Source: Haliclona indistincta
Lineage: Eukaryota > Porifera > Demospongiae > Haplosclerida > Chalinidae
DNA: 64,000 bases
Assembly (NCBI GenBank): GCA_964017065.1
Contig: OZ024792.1
Location: forward strand, 1,889,254-1,953,253
Direction: 5' to 3'
Position 1 is the first letter of the stretch; the number at the start of each line of letters is the position of its first letter. This document shows positions 33,036-48,100 of the stretch, piece by piece. The notes below the pieces were generated by a model that worked only from the letters and a program-made list of their open reading frames with translations, did no database searches and was not told the DNA's origin. A program made the translations under genes and the position numbers.

Positions 33036-33264
33036 AGATCATACTGCTCCTGTAAGAAGGACTCCTGTTCTTCTCAATGATAGCATCACTGTGGATAGTG
33101 TGTCTAGCTCGTCCACACCAGAGCAGTCACAGTTACCACCTCAAGATAGCGGAGAAGACGAGAAAGAGAGGAGCGCTGGAGATCAAGAGGGAGAGGATAT
33201 TGTGACCTTTGAGGAGTTCAAGGCTAAGATGAGCGAGGCTGTACCAACCAACCAACCTCAACAA

Positions 33265-33302
<38 letters not shown>

Positions 33303-36229
33303 ACCTTCTCATTCAAGCACTATGCCAATTTTTGCATGTTCAAATATGGTGTGCTTGACTTTCGTCACTAGGACCAATGCATATATCTTAGTGTTGGTGA
33401 TAATACACTTTTTGGAGTTAGTGTGTTAGTTTTCGGGAATTTTTCGAACTATAATCCATACCTAATAACTGTGTGCACTATCGTTCACTTAGTTTAGCAA
33501 ATGAAAATCTTCACGTTTTGCTGGGTGCCCTGAAAGCATGAAACTTCTTTGCATAATTCTACATTAATTTTTTTATTGAGCTAATAAAAATTTTTAAAAT
33601 TGATAATTTCGACAAAAGCGCTAAAATTTTATGTAGTTGAATTACTACGTCTACGTACTAGTTAAAGCACCGCTCCGAGTGCTCTACGCAATATAATAGC
33701 ACGAGACACAACCCGAGTGCTATTATATTGCGTAGAGCACGAGAAGAGCGGTGCTTTAACAGGTTTAGAGTGTGACCTTGTACAATTACCATAAGGGATA
33801 CTGCAGCTAGCAGGCCGAAGACAGTCCAGTATAAAACGCTACCATTACGGGAATTTACGGAATTTTACGGAAATCGTTACACGAGCACATGGTGGAAGGT
33901 AGCTGTGGACGAGAGCGCTGTGATTTCGACTTGGGAATATGATAGGAGCAGAGAATTCAACACCAGAAAAGAAGACGTGTCTTATTTATCTAACTACCAC
34001 TACCAGTGGGCTAAAGCTATGAAGGAATCATGAATCAGTGAGGAACGACTTCACCGAACCTCGTGGATGAAAGTATCCATCAAACGTACATCAGCAGTGA
34101 CGCCGAGCTACTTGCTACGCTGCCATGTAGCTACTTTCCGGTTTCATCCTGTCTTTGAGAAGCTGTAGCGCCCTGGATAAACCTGACGTCACCAGGCTAC
34201 ATTGCTAATGGCGTGGCCCTCCTATCTAGCTTTCTTCTGGCCTTTTGATCGCTGTTAAAGACACTGAATAGTCTCTGTTCGACATTGTTTTAGTATTTTA
34301 TCAAAATGAAAGTTGTTTGTGTTTCATCGCATGTATTTTGTAATTGAATTCACTGCATATCGGCATGTTAACACCTGGTAGATAGAGCACTGCGGTGGAA
34401 AATAGAGCACTGTAGAACAATGGGTTTTGGAAAATAGAGCACTGTTTGAACAATGGGCAGTGCATACTATGGAATATAGAGCACTGTCGGCGCCTTTGAT
34501 CTTGTATGGTATCATACTCTAAAGTATTATAATGTCACTGCTAAATTCATTAAAATCACAACGCCGTGATAAAAAGTGTGAATGCCTTAGTAGAAGCTGT
34601 TGCAACAGATGTATGTCTATTTTAGAAGACTTATGTCTATTTTAGAAGACATACGTCTATTTTAGAAGATGTACGTCTATTTTAGAAGACGTACGTCTAT
34701 TTTAGAAGACGTATACCTATTTTAGAAGACGTATGTCTATTTTAGAAGACATACACCTATTTTAGAAGACAGACACCTATTTCATCTTTCTTATCCTACT
34801 AGAGCATGTTGCTGTTCCACCATTATCAAAATCCAACAATAACTACGCCTCATCGGAGTGTGGAGCCAAGGTAATGGCTACCAATCCTGAGGCTAAGGTG
34901 AGAAAGAGACATACCATCATGCAGATACACAGACAGACAAATACTAGCTTTCAGGTTGTAGATTGACAGACTGAGAAATATTCATAAATAAACAAACAGA
35001 TGGATGAGGAATTGACCTATTGTACTTACCAGTTTGTGGTATTGGTTTTTGAGTCATACTCAGTAATAAAAGTTGAAGTCTTTTCTTGTCTGTTAACTCA
35101 CTCACTCACTTATTTACTCACTTGATCACTCACTCACTCACTAAATCACTCACTCCCTCATTCACTCGCTCACTCTCTCACTCACTCGCTCGCTCACTCT
35201 CTCACTCACTCGCTCGCTCACTCACTCACTCACTCAGAATCCTGGAGCTATTCTAATGGAGAACAAGGATGTATACATGTTAAATCCTTGCTCTGCTGAA
35301 AAATGGTGAGCACAAAATTGAGTCTGAGAAACACGATGATTTATCTGTTCTGTCTTAGGTTTGTGGTTGAACTGTGTGAGTTGGTCAATGTTAATATCGT
35401 GGAGATGGCGAGCTTTGAGCTGTTCTCATCTGTTCCAGAAGCCTTTGCCCTCTACACCAGTGACAGGTTTGATACTATGTAGTCGCTGTGTGTCTAGAGT
35501 GATATTGTGAAAAAGTCTCACATGACAAGAGTCGTACAAAATAGTACACGCTGGGCATGCACGAACGCGCAATGTTGAAGTTGGACAAATAAATGAGATA
35601 GTGCTTCAGAGGAACTACATGTTACAGGAGAGGTATCCTGTTTCACACTTTGCTCATGCGTGACAAAGATCCATGCACACATTATTTTTTGGTCATTTGA
35701 GTGTTTATTTTTTTGTATGAGAAATTTGATTCATCCTTGATGCTTGGTTGTTCTCATCTCTATAGATATTCGGTAGCTTCACCAAACAGTTACTGGGAGA
35801 AGGTGACTGGCGTATTTCACATGGCGAATGAGAGGACAGTCCAGAACTTTCCAGTAGACATCAACACTTATGTCAAATATGTCAAGGTCAGTCGGTATAA
35901 ATCTCCCTAATTTTATTTAGCTACTCCATTTTGAATAATTTCACAAATCATTGAGACCTTGCCATGCCTAAAAATCAATAGCCCGCAAAAAGAGCCGAGT
36001 GATTGCAGCTGGACTGTCTGGTACTCTCCTCATTGTGGCAATTACATTGGTCAATGCACGCTTTAGAATCTGCTTAGTGCACATGTATCCTTGCAAAGAT
36101 GTTTTCATCTTTGCTCCTGGGTCCGGATCACTGCACACTCTTGTGGAACTCCTCTTGAGAAGGGTGGTGGGTAAACTTTGCTTGTGTGTGTGTGGTGTGT
36201 GTGTGCGTGTGTGTGTGTGTGTGTGTGCG

Positions 36230-36261
<32 letters not shown>

Positions 36262-39200
36262 TGTGTGTGTGTGTGTAAAATTAGAAGGTGCTTGTATGGT
36301 TTTCGAAGTTCTCCTGAATCATTATAATCACAGAGTTCTACCTCATTTGGTTTGAACCCGGAATTATAGTGCAGACACGATTGATTCCACATTTCTTAGC
36401 TAATTTACAAAGTGTATGCTTTACAGTACATACTCAAGTGATGGTTGTCACCTGTTCTACGCTTTGTTTAACATGCTAAATGAGCTAGCATTGCCTTACA
36501 TAACCATCTGTCTTACTCGCGATTCCTAAATACCTTGTATAGTAAACACTGTTGCCGTAGCTACTGAAGATGATCTCCGGCTTATACAATAGGCTTTTGC
36601 CCATTATTGGGAGCACAGCCGACCCACAGAAAATACCCAATCAACAGTATTAGCACTTTTTAGTGAATTTTCCCATTAAGCGTATGTGGTTATAATCCAT
36701 CTTGTCTTGGATGACTGGATCATGCTGCCCCTTCGTGTGTGGGGTATGGAGCATTCTGTGTTCCATTTGGCAGTGTCTGTGGGATTCTTGTAGCAGCTAA
36801 AATACCAAAGGCCTTGCTTAGACTAAACTGAACAGCATATAGTCTTGACACCATGAAATTTTTGGCGGAGAATTCTGACAAAATGATTTAATTTAGTGCA
36901 TGTATCTGCATGTCAACAATATTAACATGTGCAACTAGTAGTAATTTTAGTGTCTTCTGCTAATTTTCACAAAGTTTTGTCTTATTTCTGGATGGTCCGC
37001 ACATGCTCAAGATTTTATTTTAGGCTAAAAAACTGTGAAATCACAGACCCTCAAAATTTTCATATACATGTCTGTCATTGTTCGTCTTCTTGTCCAGGTT
37101 GAAATGCTGTCTCATTTTGGTTCAGAGCATTTCTGTCCTCTGAGCATGTTGCGCGTGTTTGGTACGACCATGATGGAGGAGTACGAGTACTCTGAGTCAC
37201 AGAGAGACCAGAACAAGCAGCAACACCAGCAGAGCAATGGAGAGGGAGCTGGAGGAGGAAGACTTGGTGCCTCTGGTGATCACGGCGATGATGAGTCTCC
37301 TACCATACCTGTCAATCCAGGTGAGAGAGAGACTAGCTCTACACTACCTTCAGGAGTGTGTGAGATAGACCCTGGTTTACTGTGTGTGAGATAGACCCTG
37401 GTTTACTGTGTGTGAGATAGACCCTGGTTTACTGTGTGTGAGATAGACCCTGGTTTACTGTGTGTGAGATAGACCCTGGTTTACTGTGTGTGAGATAGAC
37501 CCTGGTTTACTGTGTGTGAGATAGACCCTGACTTAATGTGTGTGAGATAGACCCTGACTTAATGTGTGTGAGATAGACCCTGATTTACTGTGTGTGAGAT
37601 AGACCCTGGTTTACTGTGTGTGAGATAGACCCTGGTTTACTGTGTGTGAGATAGACCCTGGTTTTCTGTGTGTGAGATAGACCCTGGTTTACTGTGTGTG
37701 AGATAGACCCTGGTTTACTGTGTGTGAGATAGACCCTGGTTTACTGTGTGTGAGATAGACCCTGACTTAATGTGTGTGAGATAGACCCTGGTTTACTGTG
37801 TGTGAGATAGACCCTGACTTAATGTGTGTGAGATAGACCCTGGTTTACTGTGTGTGAGATAGACCCTGACTTAATGTGTGTGAGTTGGTTTACTGTGTGT
37901 GAGATAGACCTGTTGTACTTACCTTGACCCTTGTGCAATAGTGTGATGGCTGTACAATACTGTACGATAACAAATTTGATTGTCGGAAAATTGTTTTACA
38001 AATTTGGTCCATAAAGTTAAGTTTCGTATAATACATGTAATTAAAGCTGCGTGTTTAGTTTAATAGTTTGACAATACTCAATGAGGAAAGTTATAGTTAT
38101 CAAGAGAAGAGCTACCTAAGAGCCTCTTGTAATGGGTATCTCATGATGGGCTCTGCCGTTTGTGAAATTCATGTTATTTTTTTGTCATACCAATCTGCGA
38201 TAAGATTCTTGGTCATCCAGTTGGCATATAAATTATTGTGATTATACGTGAACTTTGTGCCGACTGTACTCTTGGTTCATCTGTGAGTCATTGCATCAGC
38301 TGAACTATTCATCATCTTGAGTTTAACACAATTATCTACACACACACGTGCAAGCTTTATTTGATATAGTTACTATGCCATGTGATGGAATGCAGCATCA
38401 TGCCATGATCCCATCAGCTACGAGCCATCGCCGGTATAACATGATTACGCACTGTCTGCTAGTGAGAACCTGTCTATACCGATCAGTAATGTATTAGTGC
38501 ATGTCGCTTATACATCTTATACACATCTTATACACATCTTATACACATCTTATACACATCTTATACACATCTTATTCACATCTTATACACATCTTATACG
38601 CATCTTATACGCATCTTATACACATCTTATACACATCTTATACGCATCTTATACACATCTTATTCACATCTTATACACATCTTATACACATCTTATACGC
38701 ATCTTATACACATCTTATACACATCTTATACACATCTTATACACATCTTATACTCATCTTATACACATCTTATACACATCTTATACGCATCTTATACACA
38801 TCTTATTCACATCTTATACACATCTTATACACATCTTATACACATCTTATTCACATCTTATACACATCTTATACGCATCTTATACGCATCTTATACACAT
38901 CTTATACACATCTTATACACATCTTATACTCATCTTATACACATCTTATTCACATCTTATACACATCTTATACACATCTTATACTCATCTTATACACATC
39001 TTATTCACATCTTATACACATCTTATACGCATCTTATACGCATCTTATACGCATCTTATACACATCTTATACACATCTTATACACATCTTATACACATCT
39101 TATACACATCTTATACACATCTTATACGCATCTTATACGCATCTTATACACATCTTATACACATCTTATACACATCTTATACACATCTTATACACATCTT

Positions 39201-42200
39201 ATACTCATCTTATACACATCTTATACACATCTTATACACATCTTATACACATCTTATACTCATCTTATTCACATCTTATTCACATCTTATACACATCTTA
39301 TACACATCTTATACACATCTTATACGCATCTTATACACATCTTATTCACATCTTATACACATCTTATACACATCTTATACTCATCTTATACACATCTTAT
39401 TCACATCTTATACACATCTTATACACATCTTATACGCATCTTATACGCATCTTATACACATCTTATACACATCTTATACACATCTTATACACATCTTATA
39501 CACATCTTATACTCATCTTATACACATCTTATACACATCTTATACACATCTTATACGCATCTTATACACATCTTATACGCATCTTATACACATCTTATAC
39601 GCATCTTATACGCATCTTATACACATCTTATACGCATCTTATACGCATCTTATACACATCTTATACACATCTTATACACATCTTATATGCATCTTATACA
39701 CATCTTATACACATGTTTCTATAGTTGCTGATACATGCCTTGTGTGCTTTACCAAATAGCTACTGGTTAATATCCGAATTAGTTTACTTGGTGGTTGCTA
39801 TGGAGACTGTTTATTAACTAGTACTGTGTAGTAGTGATAATTGTTGAACAAAGCACTAGCCAGCTATGCAAGTAGCCGTGAATCTCGTTAATCTGTCAAT
39901 TATGCAATGAATATTATTAATCCCTGCTGGGTGTAGTGCAGCTGGCTGTGCTAGAGACAGCCATGACAGCACGACCCCATGCTGAGTCCAGGGTCAGCGT
40001 GCATCAGTGAATAATATCACATAGCGCTGGGTACTCGCAGGTGGTTAGAACTAGTTGCATTCCTCGTCCAGATAACTTTCCCAAGGGCGTTTTTCTACAT
40101 CTTAATTCTTTATTCAATTTTTTACACTCTTTGTTGTAGCTACTAGATAATAATACTGTATAGCGGGCAATGTTTGCAGAGATAACTTTTCACAAATCGA
40201 GCACTTCAGCTTTAACTTTTGCAATACATTTCGACAAGATTTGCAGATTTTATTTTCGCAGTTCAAGCAAAATCCCCGAAAATTTAACCCTGCAAAAAGT
40301 ACCTGCTATATGGTAATGTCTCGCACGGCTGGTGCAACTCTCATTTGTTCTGTGCACATGTATCGAATTCTCTTTATCCTACTAGCAGCCAAAGGTCTTT
40401 GTAAAAATGCATTCAAGCTTGCAAAACTCTTGGCACGCTTTGTTATTGTTGTTGAGAATAGTTTCACATAGTTGCTGGGCTCCAGCCCACTAAAGAGAGA
40501 TATTCTACACTAGTTGTAAGCATAGTTTTGTACTTAATCCAAATTGCAACATAAGAACGGTGTGATTTGATCCTATCTAGACATAATATTTCTGTTGCTA
40601 TGATACTTGTTCGTGTTAATGGACTACAGCACCCACTGACATTATATTGCAGCAATTTAAACGCTCTATTTTAGCATGTACTGATTTTAAATAGTGCAAA
40701 ACAGTTTGATAGTGTTCGTGTTCTAAATTTAACTCTTACCTAAATTTAGTCCTTGCCGTGTATTTGTACCAGACCATTAAACAGAAGCTATTTGCCAAAT
40801 CCCCTCATTATCAAGCCCTGAAACAGGTGCCAGGTGCTGCATTACGGTCATTAGAAGCATTACCAGTTGAATGAATCCCTGAGTTGATTGTTCAGGCATG
40901 TGGTCCTATGTACATTAGTGGTTGAGCATGAACTCTGACCCTCAACACAGGATACACTTGTGGTGACACCTGCACAGAGTATTGGAGTACCTCACCATAA
41001 TGGTTTCTTTGCTGCCCAATTTAAACACCTGGTCACGAATTTTTTTCTAAGGTGCAGGACTTGAAGGCTTATATCATTGTGGTTGATGTCCTATGGCTGC
41101 CTATGGTTCTCTTTGTTAGTAGACATACTGGCGACTGCAGAGCTGCATAGTGTTGGGTTCAGTTTGTATAGGGTGGGTGGTGTGCATTTGTATGGTGCTG
41201 GTGATAGTGTATCACGCAGTGTGATTAGATTGTGTGATAATAGTGGTTGGTAAAATCATCCAATAAATAGAACATTAAGAACAGGCGGTAATATCATTGG
41301 ATGTGAAAGAGTGCTTAGTTATTTGTGTGATTATCTCAGACATTGCAGTGCTAGTCACTGCAAAATAAGGAGCTTGTGAGATTATGTAATACCAGTCTAC
41401 AATCGTATTAGAGCTTAGATGCAAGGAGAACTGAAAGTTGGAACACTTGTCTAGTAGCTGATGTTACCATAGCTCATGTTGTGGTATGAGGAGCTTGCTT
41501 TGGAGCATTTAGCACTCTACTCTTCCGTATCAACTTGTAATAACTGATTTAGTAAAACCATAGTCCGTTAAACTGACTGAAATTGTACGAGACTCTCTCA
41601 TGACGTCATCACAATAGCATTGTTTCTATGATACGAACATACGAGACTCTCTCATGACGTCATCACAATAGCATTGTTTCTATGATACGAACATACGAGA
41701 CTCTCTCATGACGTCATCACGATAGCATTGTTTCTATGATACGAACATACGAGACTCTCTCATGACGTCATCACGATAGCATTGTTTCTATGATACGAAC
41801 ATACGAGACTCTCTCATGACGTCATCACAATAGCATTGTTTCTATGATACGAACATACGAGACTCTCTCATGACGTCATCACAATAGCATTGTTTCTATG
41901 ATACGAACATACGAGACTCTCTCATGATGTCATCACGATAGCATTGTTTCTATGATACGAACATACGAGACTCTCTCATGACGTCATCACAATAGCATTG
42001 TTTCTATGATACGAACATACGAGACTCTCTCATGACGTCATCACAATAGCATTGTTTCTATGATACGAACATACGAGACTCTCTCATGATGTCATCACGA
42101 TAGCATTGTTTCTATGATACGAACATACGAGACTCTCTCATGACGTCATCACAATAGCATTGTTTCTATGATACGAACATACGAGACTCTCTCATGACGT

Positions 42201-45079
42201 CATCATGATAGCATTGTTTCTATGATACGAACATACGAGACTCTCTCATAACGTCATCACAATAGCATTGTTTCTATGATACGAACATCTGTTGTAGCTT
42301 AATTTTCTACAATCTATATTATTCTTGCAATCTTAATTTTGGTCTCTGATCCTTCCCACTCTATGCTTCTGCAACATAAATTCCTCGTAATCTTGTAATG
42401 CAAGGGCCTATGTATACGTTGGAGTGGGAGAGGTTGTAAAGCTGTCAGCGGCATCTCAGCTAGCTCAATAAGCTTGCAATGCCAGATGGTGTTATGACGT
42501 GAAACACAGGAAAACTCTGTGAGTAGAAATATTTGTCTGAGCGTGGAGTTCTGATTAGATTATTAAATTTGTCTGTTCATAAATGTAGCGGAATTTTATT
42601 ACACAATGCGTAAAATTGAATTCACCAAATCGGGCACCTTTGTATTATTAAATCTTTGTTGATGTTCATTGTTAATTGCATTGCTAGCAGCTGCCCAGCA
42701 TACCAAGTGCTTGGCTGTTTTCAGACAAAACTCTGCATGACAAAACTCTGTGTGAGTGCCTTTAGGACAAGAACAAAATGAATTTTGAGCAAATCTCTAT
42801 TTTTCCTTGTCTAGTACTGAAAGTCATTTTTCAAATGTACGCGGTTACCAGAGAGAAAAAAAGAAACAACTTTACAGCTAAACCGTACTGTAAATTGTTT
42901 TGAATTATGTAAAATAGGTGCGGTGCATCTGGCGCTACCTTCGAGCACTTTGTTTGTGAAAAAAGTACAAAACTAATGTCGAATGCAATTGTTCTCTTTT
43001 CTTACTTATTGTTACTCACCCTGCGTGTTTACTTTCGTTTTGTCGTGTGATGTAATCGCTTGCAATCAAAAGAGTAGTTAATGGGTCTAAATTAAATAAG
43101 TTATACAGCATGCAGTGGGCATGTTATGAGCAGGTGTGTACCTGCCTCTTTCAATAACTATAACATAGTCGCCTCAGGGCAGGCACTGTCGGGTTTCATG
43201 AGAATCTCTCGACCATTTTGGTTGGTCTGTTACTCGACAAACCAACCAACGGGAAGTGTGTGTTTGTAAGGGCACGTCACTTGTTCTTGCACAGCCCTGT
43301 GTATATCAATTTTAAAACGGCCCCTAACCAGGTGAATTTTCATAGCAGTTTGGTTGAAATTGATACGTATTTAAACTTGATGTGGTATTTACAGGTGTTG
43401 AGACATTAGTATAGTATTACAGCAACTAAGTGACAAGCATTGTGTAATTAGACCTGTCACCACAGACGGCCCAGGTGGCTCTAGTAGAGACCATTCACCC
43501 CTTAAATAATCTGCTACTGACGACCACTGTAATGGTGAACCCTGAAATGGAACGCTGTTTTCTATCGTGCTCGATAACCAATCGTTGCATGCAGGCATGA
43601 TAGCACCTCTTGTGGGGAATACTCCACGACTGATTCAAATCCCGGATGTAGCAAACACAGAAGCCCGATCAAAGGAGAGCTGTTGATATATAGGGCTGCT
43701 ATTTGTGTCGCGGTCAAGTGATCGTTTATTGTGGTTAGTGTATTTGTTGTCCTAAGCTGTTGTTCTCTTCATGGTAAGGCGATATGGTGTTTAGTTGTAA
43801 TTCAGTTTGGCTTTGTTCAAACCAGGAAGCCTTCTTGGCTTTTTCGTTCCATGCATATCTGCTTGATGAATTGCTGTTTCTCACAATGGCTTGCCTCTAC
43901 ATAGACTCATAGACGACTAGCATAATCAGCAAAAATTCAATTTAGCATTGTTTTGAAACCGATTTTATTGTATAGTCGAATTCATGTCTAAATTTGTGCA
44001 TATGTGAGCTTACGAATGAAGCGTGGATTTGTGTGTTAATTTTAAGCTATTTCTGCTGATTCGTATTGTTGGGACGAGTATGGTACTGGGTGCAGAAAAT
44101 AACCAAATTTTACCTAAGGTACTGGAGACTTGCTCATTTGAATATTCAATGTTTGTTTCACTGCAGCGAAATACAATGAGCTTGCGTATGTGTATGTGTG
44201 TGTTTGTTTGTGGTGCAGCAGCAATTAATGTTGCTCACTGGCTAATGTTCCTCTGTTGTATGGATAATTGTTCAATGTTGTTGGAACCTGTTCTGGGTCG
44301 CTAGGATACCTGTAATACTACACTGGAATGGGATGTATTGAAAGCGGCGCTTTGATCGAAACCACCCATTTATCATCATTTTTTGCGAACTGGTTTCCCG
44401 GAGCAGTTATCTGTCGCAAGTTCAAGAGCAGCGGAAACCGCAATACATCCACACACACACACATGCACACAGCATGCTATGTGGTAGGGATGGATCGACA
44501 GCAACGTAATGATGTTATTTCTAGTGTAGGGAGGTCATATTTTATGAGGTTTCTATACCCATACCTGATGTAATCACTACTACTCATTTTGAATGGGATT
44601 AAAATACTTTGAATTGTAAAATTTTATAGTGCCCAGTTTGCAACCACTTTTATGCCCACCTACTACAAAATTTTACCTGCTTACCATAGTACAATTTGGT
44701 GACAATGCCTGCTAAAATTTTACAGGCTACTTTGTTTATACACTCACCACAACACAATTCTGTGGTGAAATTAAGTTTATGAAATTTGTGAAAATTTCCA
44801 CGTTCACAGACAGTGCAGGTGGTGTGTACTGGGTCCCACTGGCGTTTGTTGTGGACCATGTTTTTGCAGGCAGCTCAGGCAGGTCACCTGTGCCCAACAC
44901 CTGCTGGCTTGACCATTGGGAATACTTGATGAATAGGTTTCAACCTTGTTTCATCTAATAGTACCACCATCAGATACCAGCTGCACCCTACACTAAATAT
45001 GTTTGAATATCCTTCACTCTAATAGGTTTGTCTGAATCAATTTTTGCCTCCAAAACGTGCTATTAAACAGCTGCACAGG

Positions 45080-45114
<35 letters not shown>

Positions 45115-48100
45115 TGCATTTCAACCTTAAGCTATGTCATCAGTGAAGACTGAACACTTGCATTTAGCTCATCTCAGTACCTTACAGTTTCCATCATATG
45201 AAGTGTATGACTGTTTGTGGTATTACAGTATTGGGATATGTGTATTGGAGCTATTATACAGCTGTGTATTATTATGCTGTACTGTGTGTTTACGTGGTAG
45301 CTTGTTGGGAAACACTGGTACCCTCTCTGTGCAACATGAACTCTCATGCACTTTGGTAATTTTATTGTGACATCTAGTGAGTGCCAGCTGCATTATACTG
45401 TTAGTTTATAAACATTTCATTAGTATTACATAACTGTATTACATCATCAAAATAGTGCCAAGTGTGGTATGCATCCTGTGTGCAGCTGTGGCTAACATCA
45501 ATAACATCAACAAATATATGTTGTGCCTCAAGTTCCTTATATATGCTCAGTTTTTCCGTTGAATGCTGTGTTTTCAAGTGTGTTCCACTCATTCTGGGCA
45601 TACTTGTAGCTATACCTGTCCATAAGAGGTCTCCAGGTGCCAGCAGCTGGTAATGACCAGACTGTGCAGCTGCAGCATTTATCACATTATGAGCAAGTGT
45701 TTGATCCCGGTCCCAAGGGTATGTGTACATAGATACAACGACCTTTTGGGATGTGATAATATACTGGGCTAGCATCCAGTGAAGGAATGTCCTCCTGCGC
45801 TGTCTCCACTTGCAAGGTTGTTGGAAGATGCCAGCGCATCATTATGATAGGAAGTGATTAAAGATCACAGTGAATGAATGCACCTTTTCAAATTATCGCT
45901 AATGCCCATGACTCTGGTTGGAGTCAGCTTGGTTTACCACAATCTTGAAGTACCTGTAACACTATATGCCCTGTGAATTCCTACTATACTGCCCTGCATA
46001 AAATCAATTTTTTATAACTCACTGCGCATTTTTAAGCATAAAATTATGAATTTCGTACTATGCACTTAGTTGATAATTTTTAGCTTGCAAGTTTAGGCTG
46101 AAGAAGCATTTTATTAAATATAGCCCTAGGAAAATAAGCAGGTTAGCCTCAGACAGGGGCTTCTGTCTCAGTATATCTATGGTGGTCAGTGTATGATAAT
46201 GGTGTTGTGAAGGCTTGGTCCAGACTAGTTTATACTGCATGGTGGTGGTGCAGACCCCAGTACTCACCACCTGGGCACTGGTGGGGGGCAGCTGTTCACA
46301 ACAGGCTCACTACATTGTCACTCTATTGTCACATGCCTGGGACTCCTGTTCAACCAAGGTGGTGTTTATGCTTGCCAATTTACTGAACATGTGACCCAAG
46401 AACATCAATATGCCTCCAAATTCCATCTCCACCTGTGAGGAAGTATAGATTCAGCTGGTATTGTTTGTAATTCAATCACAATTGTGGAGCATTGTTGGAC
46501 GTGTACTCACTTTGTCTGTTATTCAAGAGAGGACTAAGGTGGATTTGTCACACGCACACCTCACTTGTAGCTCCACAAACTGACAGGGAAGTTTAGGTGT
46601 GCGAGAAGGTCCGATATTAGCTGGTGTGCTGTTACCGATGTGACTGCTATGATACTCTGTGATCTGTCAACACGTGTCTGCGGCTTATCGGACGCGTGCC
46701 TTCTTGTAGTGTCAGAGGAAAGCGTGCGAAAGAGAGTGAGAGAGAGAGGGGAAGAACAGACCGCTTGATCAGCTGAAGAGAGAGAGATGGAAGGAGAGGG
46801 AGAGTTATATCCAATGATAACTACATGTAGTCTACATGTCTTCTACTGTTGAATTGAGGAACCAATGCTGGGGAGAGAGAAAGGGGACAGGAAGGGAGGC
46901 TAGAGTACTAAGATACAGGAAGGAACAGAGAGTGTGATCACATCGACCTGCTGTATAATTCATCTATTCATTGTGCCTACTCTATGTTTATACATAACTA
47001 TAGGATTAAACAATCATGAATGCTTGCTAAGTTTGAGTACTATTCACAACCTCAGCATGGGGTGTTAGATTTGGTGCAGCTGTTCACCAATTTAATTGAA
47101 CTGTGTGTATGCATGCTACTATCATAATTGTGTACTGTTACTATGGGAACCTGCTTTTGCAGGTGATCCACTACTGGCTGTCTGGATTCACTCAATGGTG
47201 TTTGTATTCGCTCTGATAACCCTATGTATGTCAACATTGTACCACCTGTACCCATTAGGACTGTCCCCATTAGCATGATATAGGATGGGGTCAATGCACC
47301 ATTGGATGTGGGCTGAATGTGCTTCGGTGGTATGGCTGTTTCTTTTTGATTTCTTAGTTGTTTGTGTTGCTGCGAATTATTTCGTCTAATATTAGTTTTC
47401 TGCACCTGAAATCTTTTTCGAACGCAGTGTTTGTGCATTCCATACATTGGAATGCTCGCTTCACTCACAGTGTGTGTTTGAATTGTCTCTGATTGCATTC
47501 CACGAACCATTCTTAATAATTTAGCATGTTTGAATTTCAAAAATCCGTCCTGAATTCCACGCAAGTGTCAACCCTTTTGTTGACACTCTTTGATTATACA
47601 ATCAACTACAAATTATGATTCAACTATAAATGCAGTTAGATCTATTCATTGTCACACGCCCAGCATTCTACGTTGATGTCTCCATGGACACTCCCTGGGC
47701 TACCATTATTGCCTCAGAGTACCATATTAACAACTTGTTGAGCAGCATCATACGACTGTATAGGGAGTTTCATAAAAGACGGTTCTATGCAAAAGAAGCT
47801 GAAGTTTGCTCACTTCGAATAAGATTGAAAAAGACATTAGCAAAGGCGGCACTGTGCAGCTGTAGGCGCTAAGGCTCTGGTTTAAAGACAAAAGATTTCA
47901 GAAGCATTCGAACCATCTCTTAGTACAGATAGCGAGCTAAAGTATACCATATTTGGAGGTTCTTCTTGTCTTGTCTAATGTGTTGTTGTGTTTGCTGAGA
48001 GTAATTCAGTAACAATGACTCATAGCCTAATATGATGCCATGCACCTGCCCGCAAGCACCTGGCACTTCTCTTGATGTGGATTCTGTTTAAACACATTAA

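Noticed and set aside
31871..33037. 388-codon Leu/Pro-rich ORF on the plus strand and 211-codon K-A-H-W-K ORF on the minus strand (32183-32818)
   Set aside because: Both are shadow frames of the 60-nt coding repeat in SUCO exon 3. The SUCO frame is supported by splice phases and by the SUN domain downstream.
38497..39759. Two overlapping ~400-codon ORFs (H-I-L-Y-T-S-Y-T repeats)
   Set aside because: They are a by-product of the 11-bp satellite, which has no stop in any forward frame; two frames are equally open and there is no start context or other coding sign.
41587..42288. Possible CRISPR array because of exact periodicity
   Set aside because: The 54-bp units are identical throughout, with no unique spacers; it is a minisatellite in a eukaryotic intron.
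45401..45775. 124-codon minus-strand ORF in the giant intron
   Set aside because: No recognisable domain, no signal peptide, no supporting splice structure; left as probable chance ORF.
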